Assembly (NCBI GenBank): GCA_012521035.1
Contig: JAAYND010000203.1
Location: 1 to 8,717, forward strand
DNA: 8,717 nucleotides
Source: Methanomicrobiales archaeon
Lineage (GTDB): Archaea; Halobacteriota; Methanomicrobia; Methanomicrobiales; Methanoculleaceae
Direction: 5' to 3'
Below, piece after piece: positions 5,152-8,717 of this stretch. How positions within the stretch are numbered: position 1 is the stretch's first letter; every line of letters begins with the position of its first letter. The position numbers and the translations under genes are program-made. The notes below the pieces were generated by a model that saw only the letters and a program-made list of their open reading frames with translations, did not search any database and was not told the origin of the DNA.

Positions 5152-6199
5152 CAGTTATCCCCTCATCCAGCAGTGAACGCAGTTTATCGCGGAATATAAT
5201 ACCCCCTTCTGTTAGATTCCCGGTCTCTTCCTCAGCATAGTCCAGCCAGAGCAGCTTGAGTTCGTCACTGATCCGCTCCATCCCTTCTTTCAGGTTGCTC
5301 GATGTAACCAGAAGATTGAATTCATTGTTATACAGTATGTACTCGTCGCCCTCGAATTCAACATCCATGTCAACGGGATACCGCAGCTCACGGATCCCCT
5401 CGTCAAACGTGATATGGGTGAGAGGGAGCGATTTGAGGGGTTTAAATGCCATCTCACTCTCTATGGTAATAGTATGTTTTGCTGCCCCGATCAATCCGCT
5501 GACATTGACAAGTTGTTTAATTCTCTTGATGACAGATTCTTCAAGTTCTGGAGGATACTTGCATGTGTACTTCCCTTCAGGGGTATCAATAACGAACTGG
5601 CGTTTCCGATCCACACTTAGCTCCACCATACGACCTGATATTGTCTTTTCAGTTGGTTCTGGAGGCCTTACCAGGGCGTTTCTGATCATCGGCTTTCTTG
5701 TGCTATCGAGTTTGACCGTTCCTTGAGAACCAAATCCGAGAGTTATATCGTAGATTGAGTCACCATCCGGCCAGAGATTCCCTAACTCCTGGATCGTTCG
5801 AATCGCCCGGTGTTTGTCATCATGGAGTAATCCAACAATTTCCGGAAAGATAGCCTCCCGATTTGATGCGATGTCTATAACCGCGCCCACGAGAGAGATC
5901 GCGCGTTCTCCATAGGTGCCGCCCGCCTCATCAAGTCCATGCTGACTATCTGCGAGCTTCATGGTGATGGCAGCGCTACCAAATTCCAGCCCCGATATGA
6001 CCAGCTCGCAGTTCTGCTTCACACTCTTTGGAAAACCGCCGGCGGATCTCGGTTGGTGCCCCTCCAGATGATCCCCCATAATATACATCAGATTCTGAAT
6101 CGCCTGGATGTTGCTACTCACAGCACTAACAGAAATTTCAAGGCGGGCTTTATCGTTTGAGGTGATATACAGCTCAATCTCCCTGTTCGATCGGACCAT
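5144..6199 (-). CDS. 351-aa protein of unknown function, partner of the HicA-like gene
   Basis: A soluble 351-aa protein with no signal peptide or membrane segment. The N-terminal ~165 residues begin with strands and a helix (IELYITSNDKARLEISVSAV) and include LVISGLEFGSAAITMKL and WPDGDSIYDITLGFG. The middle (170-250) is probably a beta-barrel: GRMVELSVDRKRQFVIDTPE, YTCKYPPELEESVIKRI, VNVSGLIG. The C-terminus (about 275-347) has DVEFEGDEYILYNNEFNLLV, NLKEGMERISDELKLLWLDY and TEGGIIFRDKL, resembling small antitoxin-like proteins that pair with HicA-like toxins (a short beta-hairpin, then a 'T/N-L-x-E-x-x-x-x-I-x-x-E' helix and an LW..YA helix). From this and the 8-nt overlap with the HicA-like gene I infer an antitoxin or immunity partner with extra domains; the biochemical role is unknown. 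ATG 6199 follows a strong GAGGAGG by 4 nt. Confidence 0.8.
   Translation of the reverse strand: MVRSNREIELYITSNDKARLEISVSAVSSNIQAIQNLMYIMGDHLEGHQPRSAGGFPKSVKQNCELVISGLEFGSAAITMKLADSQHGLDEAGGTYGERAISLVGAVIDIASNREAIFPEIVGLLHDDKHRAIRTIQELGNLWPDGDSIYDITLGFGSQGTVKLDSTRKPMIRNALVRPPEPTEKTISGRMVELSVDRKRQFVIDTPEGKYTCKYPPELEESVIKRIKQLVNVSGLIGAAKHTITIESEMAFKPLKSLPLTHITFDEGIRELRYPVDMDVEFEGDEYILYNNEFNLLVTSSNLKEGMERISDELKLLWLDYAEEETGNLTEGGIIFRDKLRSLLDEGITVE
5159..5164 (-). promoter_or_regulatory. Ribosome binding site deciding the TTG start of the HicA-like gene
   Basis: GAGGGG on the minus strand lies 7 nt before TTG 5151. A stop codon in the same frame at 5157-5155 rules out any earlier start, so TTG 5151 (or CTG 5154) is the only site compatible with the conserved N-terminus. 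The site lies inside the last codons of the 351-aa gene, which points to coupled translation. Confidence 0.5.
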
Positions 6200-6203
6200 G
6201 ATT

Positions 6204-6210
6204 CCTCCTC
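6204..6210 (-). promoter_or_regulatory. Strong ribosome binding site of the 351-aa gene
   Basis: GAGGAGG on the minus strand lies 4 nt before ATG 6199. It is the best Shine-Dalgarno match in the window and fixes the start. Confidence 0.7.
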
Positions 6211-6254
6211 GCGTGACTCCTTCGGGTTACTGGCTATAATGGCGGTCTGCATCT

Positions 6255-6265
6255 GAATATTTATC
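6255..6265 (-). promoter_or_regulatory. Candidate TATA box of the 351-aa/HicA-like operon
   Basis: GATAAATATTC on the minus strand would direct initiation near 6235, a leader of about 36 nt that contains the GAGGAGG site. ATTATAGCC (about 6232-6240) is nearer the gene but would start the mRNA at the Shine-Dalgarno itself, so it is less likely. Confidence 0.45.
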
Positions 6266-6410
6266 TGTATGGGTAGAATCCGGCTATTTGAGACCCTCGA
6301 AAACCATCCTGTGGTGCGGTCCCGGGCCGGGAGGTTCAAAGATCCGGATATGGAGATGGCCGCATCAACCCGGATCGCCGGACAGCCGGCAGGGATAGAG
6401 ATAACCCCCC

Positions 6411-7304
6411 TCACTCCTCCCTGTTGAGGAGCCCCTGCACCATACACATAAAGACCACGCCGGAGAGCGGCACGACATGGGTCCGGCCGGCGACGCCGAG
6501 GGTCAGGCGAGTGGTATCGATACCGGTGTAGTACTCGGTCCTCTGCTTGCCGTCGCGGTTGATAGCGATAGCATCCCTGTAGGGCTCCATACCGACGATC
6601 TTCCCGAGCGGAACATTGACCGTGCGCTTCCGGCCGGTAAAGACCATCCGACGGTTCGTCAGCGTGAGCGTGCCCGAATCGATCTCCCTGATCTCCTCGT
6701 GCGACTCGCTCCGGGATGCAAAACCCCCCGTCCTGAAGTAGACACCCTTCGCGATCCGGATGCTCGGGCCCCCGCCGCCCCCGTACGTCCTTCGCACCGC
6801 CCTCGGTTCTTTGAGCGTGACCCCCGGGATGACCGCAACCGCCCGCTCACCCCGCTTCAGGAGGACCGCGTTAGCCTCCACCTGGAGCTCCGGGACGAAC
6901 CCCTTCTGGATCTCTCCAAGCGCATACTCAATATCGAGTGTGCGCTGCCGGGCATCTGAGACGCCGCCGTACGCGATCCGCCGCCATTCATCGCCCGCCA
7001 GGGTCTGGTTGCCGTAGGTCTTCCAGATCAGGTTTGATTGATCAGTCACCTTCGACAACCTGAACGTCTCACCACCCTCCGGGGTAAACGTCGCCCCGCA
7101 ACCCGGGCACACATAGACCTGCCGGGACGTCAACCCGAGAAAACCCCTGCTCACGGTCTCTTCCAGGGATCCTGTCCGGCATACCGGGCATCTCTCAAGC
7201 CACGATCCCGCTGCCGGAACCGCTTCAGTTCCACCGGCAAGCAGCGCACCGCAGTTGCTACAGTACCTCCCCTCATCCTCAAAACCACAGACCGGACACC
7301 GCAT
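6411..7304 (-). CDS. Double zinc-ribbon protein with PH/GRAM-like domain
   Basis: Encodes 297 aa. Two zinc ribbons open the protein: C3-C6/C15-C18 (CPVCGFEDEGRYCSNCG) and C39-C42/C66-C69 (CPVC ... CPGCG). A linker of mixed strands and helices follows (80-160). Residues 177-195 include the glycine-rich YGGGGG. The region about 198-250 (EIDSGTLTLTNRRMVFTGRK, TVNVPLGKIVGMEPYRDAIA) is the GRAM/bacterial-PH-like pattern 'G x L x L T N R R L V F x G ... (I/V) P L x x I'. The fold suggests binding to nucleic acid, protein or lipid in the cytoplasm; no catalytic site is visible, and no transmembrane segment is clear. Proteins of this design occur scattered in archaea and Firmicutes without known function. 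ATG 7304 is preceded by GGTGAGGT almost touching it. It is divergent from the LUD gene. Confidence 0.75.
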   Translation of the reverse strand: MRCPVCGFEDEGRYCSNCGALLAGGTEAVPAAGSWLERCPVCRTGSLEETVSRGFLGLTSRQVYVCPGCGATFTPEGGETFRLSKVTDQSNLIWKTYGNQTLAGDEWRRIAYGGVSDARQRTLDIEYALGEIQKGFVPELQVEANAVLLKRGERAVAVIPGVTLKEPRAVRRTYGGGGGPSIRIAKGVYFRTGGFASRSESHEEIREIDSGTLTLTNRRMVFTGRKRTVNVPLGKIVGMEPYRDAIAINRDGKQRTEYYTGIDTTRLTLGVAGRTHVVPLSGVVFMCMVQGLLNREE

Positions 7305-7345
7305 ACCTCACCCACGCCCCCGGGCATACGATCGATTGAGGATCT

Positions 7346-7358
7346 GCCTTCTTAAGGC
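7346..7358 (-). promoter_or_regulatory. Possible promoter element of the zinc-ribbon gene, within an inverted repeat
   Basis: GCCTT-CTT-AAGGC is a small perfect inverted repeat. Its centre reads CTTAAGAA on the minus strand and lies about 48 nt before ATG 7304, giving a leader of about 23 nt if used as a TATA box. The remainder of the divergent gap 7305-7588 shows no gene I can support; a 40-codon plus-strand frame at 7381-7503 has no recognisable product. Confidence 0.25.
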
Positions 7359-7547
7359 TTCCGGAAGTGCCCCGCCTCTCATGGGAACCAGAAACGCCTT
7401 TGCCAGGAACCTGTCACCGTCCCTGCGACCGGGTGAATTTCAGGGTGGCCCCGGCATGAAGCGGAGGGGGCCAGATTCCGGGAGGACGTTCGGGTGCGTA
7501 TGAAGCGCGCCTGGTACTTGAACCTCCTCCGGTCCGGACCATGGTGA

Positions 7548-7558
7548 GGTATATGTGG
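7548..7558 (+). promoter_or_regulatory. Candidate TATA box of the LUD gene
   Basis: GGTATATGTGG centred near 7552 predicts initiation near 7577, just before the ribosome binding site at 7579. If right, the in-frame ATGs at 7541 and 7553 lie outside the mRNA. Confidence 0.45.
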
Positions 7559-7578
7559 GATGACGTATCTCAGGGGGC

Positions 7579-7585
7579 AGGTGAT
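7579..7585 (+). promoter_or_regulatory. Ribosome binding site deciding the LUD start
   Basis: AGGTGAT, a full anti-16S match, lies 3 nt before ATG 7589. It favours that start over ATGs at 7541, 7553 and 7613 in the same frame. Confidence 0.65.
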
Positions 7586-7588
7586 CAT

Positions 7589-8284
7589 ATGGCAGATGTT
7601 ACCGGCCAGCAGATGGCGAAGCCCACCGAGTACAGTGCAATCAATCTGGCGAAGGATGCCGGAGTAGACACGGAGCGGTGGAACCGGATACCGGACGAAG
7701 CGACGATCAAAAGAACGGTTGAAGCGATCGAAGCCCGGAACACTCGGGTAATTCTTGTGGACACGGCGGAGGATGCGCTCCAGGCGGTCATCGACCTGCT
7801 GCCCGGGGGGGCTGAGGTCATGAACGGCTCCTCGACGACCCTGATCGAGATGGGGTTTGACCGGGTGCTTGAGGAGAACCCGAAGGGGTGGCGTGATTAC
7901 CACGCGATCATCACGGCTGAGAACGATGCGGAGAAGCGGCACGCTCTCCGCAGAAAGAGCGTGGCCGCTGACTACTACCTCTCCGGGGTGCAGGCGATCG
8001 CCGAATCAGGGGAGATCGTCGGGTGCGACAAGACCGGAAGCCGGACTGGGGCATGGCCTCACGCGGCGGCCAACCTTATACTCGTCTCGGGGGCGAACAA
8101 GATTGTCTCGACCGTCGATGATGCGCTCAGGCGGTGCCGGGAGTACTGCCTGCCCCTCGAGAACCAGCGTTCGCATCATGTCTACGGCATAGATAGTTAC
8201 ATCGGCAAGCACGTGATCCTCGATAAAGAGGACACTGACGGGCGGATAACCCTCGTCCTGATCCGTCAGCAGCTCGGCTACTAA
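7589..8284 (+). CDS. LUD-domain (LutC/DUF162-type) protein
   Basis: Encodes 231 aa, about the size of a stand-alone LUD domain. Family features: EVMNGSSTTLIEMGF (76-90; the conserved 'N G S S x T L x E' stretch), ADYYLSGVQAIAESGEIV (127-144), DKTGSRTGAWPHAA (147-160), ILVSGANKIVSTVDDALRR (164-182) and the C-terminal region ending VLIRQQLGY. In bacteria, LutC with the Fe-S proteins LutA and LutB oxidises L-lactate. Methanogen homologues usually stand alone or beside redox genes and their substrate is unknown. No lutA/lutB-like gene or 4Fe-4S cluster motif is present here, so lactate oxidation should not be assumed. The start at 7589 is set by AGGTGAT. It stands as a single gene, ending about 85 nt before a hairpin. 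Confidence 0.85.
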   Translation: MADVTGQQMAKPTEYSAINLAKDAGVDTERWNRIPDEATIKRTVEAIEARNTRVILVDTAEDALQAVIDLLPGGAEVMNGSSTTLIEMGFDRVLEENPKGWRDYHAIITAENDAEKRHALRRKSVAADYYLSGVQAIAESGEIVGCDKTGSRTGAWPHAAANLILVSGANKIVSTVDDALRRCREYCLPLENQRSHHVYGIDSYIGKHVILDKEDTDGRITLVLIRQQLGY

Positions 8285-8367
8285 ACGGGGGCTCCTGCCG
8301 GCTTCACTCCCGTGCGTGGTCGCGGCGACCCCACCCGTTCCCGGGCGGCCGGGGTTCGCCCATGATC

Positions 8368-8398
8368 ACGCCCGGCATACCCTCAATACGCCGGGCGT
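8368..8398 (+). terminator. GC-rich hairpin downstream of the LUD gene
   Basis: ACGCCCGGC (8368-8376) and GCCGGGCGT (8390-8398) form a perfect 9-bp stem with a 13-nt loop, followed by only two further T. It may protect or end the LUD transcript, or be a structured RNA element. A shorter perfect inverted repeat, GGTCGC-G-GCGACC, lies at 8318-8330. The gap 8285-8479 holds no gene I can support. Confidence 0.4.
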
Positions 8399-8444
8399 TT
8401 GCACAACCACCATGGCGCTCTTCCCCTCTTCTGCCATGCCATGC

Positions 8445-8453
8445 CCTATTATC
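8445..8453 (+). promoter_or_regulatory. Candidate TATA box of the MscS-like gene
   Basis: CCTATTATC is centred about 31 nt before ATG 8480 and no Shine-Dalgarno precedes that ATG, so a leaderless or very short-leader transcript is likely. Confidence 0.35.
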
Positions 8454-8479
8454 TATCCTTCCGTCCCACTTTTCAATAC

Positions 8480-8717
8480 ATGGAATTCATCGAAGCTCTC
8501 ACTACCACCACCATTCCACTCGCGGATATTACACTCGAAAAGGTCGTTTTCGCCGCGATTATCGCCGTGATCGGGTGGATCGTGGTGAAAGTGCTCATCA
8601 CTTTCTTCAGGAGGTTGCTCTCCCGCGCATCGCATCTACCCATACTGGTCGTCGAGTTCCTCGTCCGGTTCTTCTCGCTCCTGCTCTACGTGATCCTTCT
8701 CCTCCTCGTCATCGCGG
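8480..8717 (+). CDS. MscS-type mechanosensitive channel, N-terminal part
   Basis: The frame opens at ATG 8480 and runs off the right edge after 79 codons. It starts MEFIEALTTTTIPLADITLE, followed by a first membrane helix (about 20-43, VVFAAIIAVIGWIVVKVLIT), a basic loop FFRRLLSRASHLP and a second very hydrophobic helix (about 58-79, RFFSLLLYVILLLLVIA). A short acidic periplasm-facing N-terminus, then a helix ending in FFRRLL and a second helix after a short loop, is the beginning of many small archaeal MscS channels, which release solutes upon hypo-osmotic shock. The pore helix and beta domain that define the family lie outside the window, so another membrane protein is possible. Confidence 0.65.
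   Translation, partial: MEFIEALTTTTIPLADITLEKVVFAAIIAVIGWIVVKVLITFFRRLLSRASHLPILVVEFLVRFFSLLLYVILLLLVIA

Larger units (their letters stand above)
4671..6270. other. AT-rich island abutting tRNA-Thr, probably acquired
   Basis: Sequence on both sides is GC-rich with strong third-position G/C. Between the tRNA 3' end and about 6270 it becomes clearly richer in A/T, and the codons of the 351-aa gene use many more A/T endings (for example AAT, ATA, AAA, TCA). The tRNA 3' end is a classic integration site for archaeal elements. There is no integrase, no second copy of the tRNA tail and no inverted-repeat ends, so this is either a fragment of an element or a module brought in by recombination. Confidence 0.45.

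Noticed and set aside
4650..6270. Complete integrated element with att sites
   Set aside because: I searched by eye for a second copy of the tRNA tail (TTCGAATCCCTCCAGCGGC) and for an integrase and found neither.
6118..6447. 109-codon minus-strand frame between the zinc-ribbon and 351-aa genes
   Set aside because: It overlaps the starts and ends of both neighbours out of frame, has no ribosome binding site and shows no family similarity.
7381..7503. 40-codon plus-strand frame before the LUD gene
   Set aside because: No ribosome binding site and no similarity to anything I know; lies within the divergent promoter region.
7541..7588. Longer start for the LUD protein (ATG 7541 or 7553)
   Set aside because: The stretch contains the likely TATA box, and AGGTGAT directly before 7589 marks that start.

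Overview
The window looks like chromosome from a methanogenic archaeon, most likely one of the Methanomicrobiales (Methanoculleus-like). This is inferred from GC-rich coding with strong third-position G/C preference, archaeal TATA/BRE-like boxes instead of bacterial -35/-10 signals, GGTGA-type ribosome binding sites, a tRNA gene without encoded CCA, and the gene families present. I could not run any database search.

Layout. 1-1027 (-): MFS transporter, its 3' end cut by the window edge. 1275-3453 (+): a tight three-gene unit made of an ACT-domain protein, a Sua5/YrdC threonylcarbamoyl-AMP synthase and a predicted nucleotidyltransferase; the first pair overlaps by 1 nt and the second by 40 nt. 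3445-4107 (-): a Cas4-like PD-(D/E)XK/Fe-S protein that converges on and overlaps the nucleotidyltransferase and seems to have lost its catalytic residues. 4239-4535 (+): a DUF3467 small protein. 4599-4670 (+): tRNA-Thr(CGU).

Directly after the tRNA, base composition turns visibly AT-rich for about 1.6 kb (4671 to ~6270). This island holds one probable operon on the minus strand: a 351-aa protein of unknown function (6199-5144) and, overlapping its stop by 8 nt, a small HicA-like gene (5151-4871) interrupted by a one-base frameshift in an A6 run. Placement beside a tRNA, different base composition and translational coupling to a HicA-like partner suggest an acquired toxin-antitoxin-like or defence module. 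This is the best candidate in the window for a poorly described system.

GC-rich sequence resumes with a protein carrying two zinc ribbons and a PH/GRAM-like domain (7304-6411, -), a LUD-domain protein (7589-8284, +), a hairpin (8368-8398), and the start of an MscS-type mechanosensitive channel (8480 to the right edge, +).

Functional links: Sua5 makes the activated precursor for t6A37 of ANN-decoding tRNAs, and the tRNA-Thr here has the U36-A37 context that t6A synthesis requires, so enzyme and a likely substrate sit 2 kb apart. The other genes look like ordinary, mostly poorly characterised methanogen housekeeping or accessory genes. I found no CRISPR array, integrase, transposase or rRNA.
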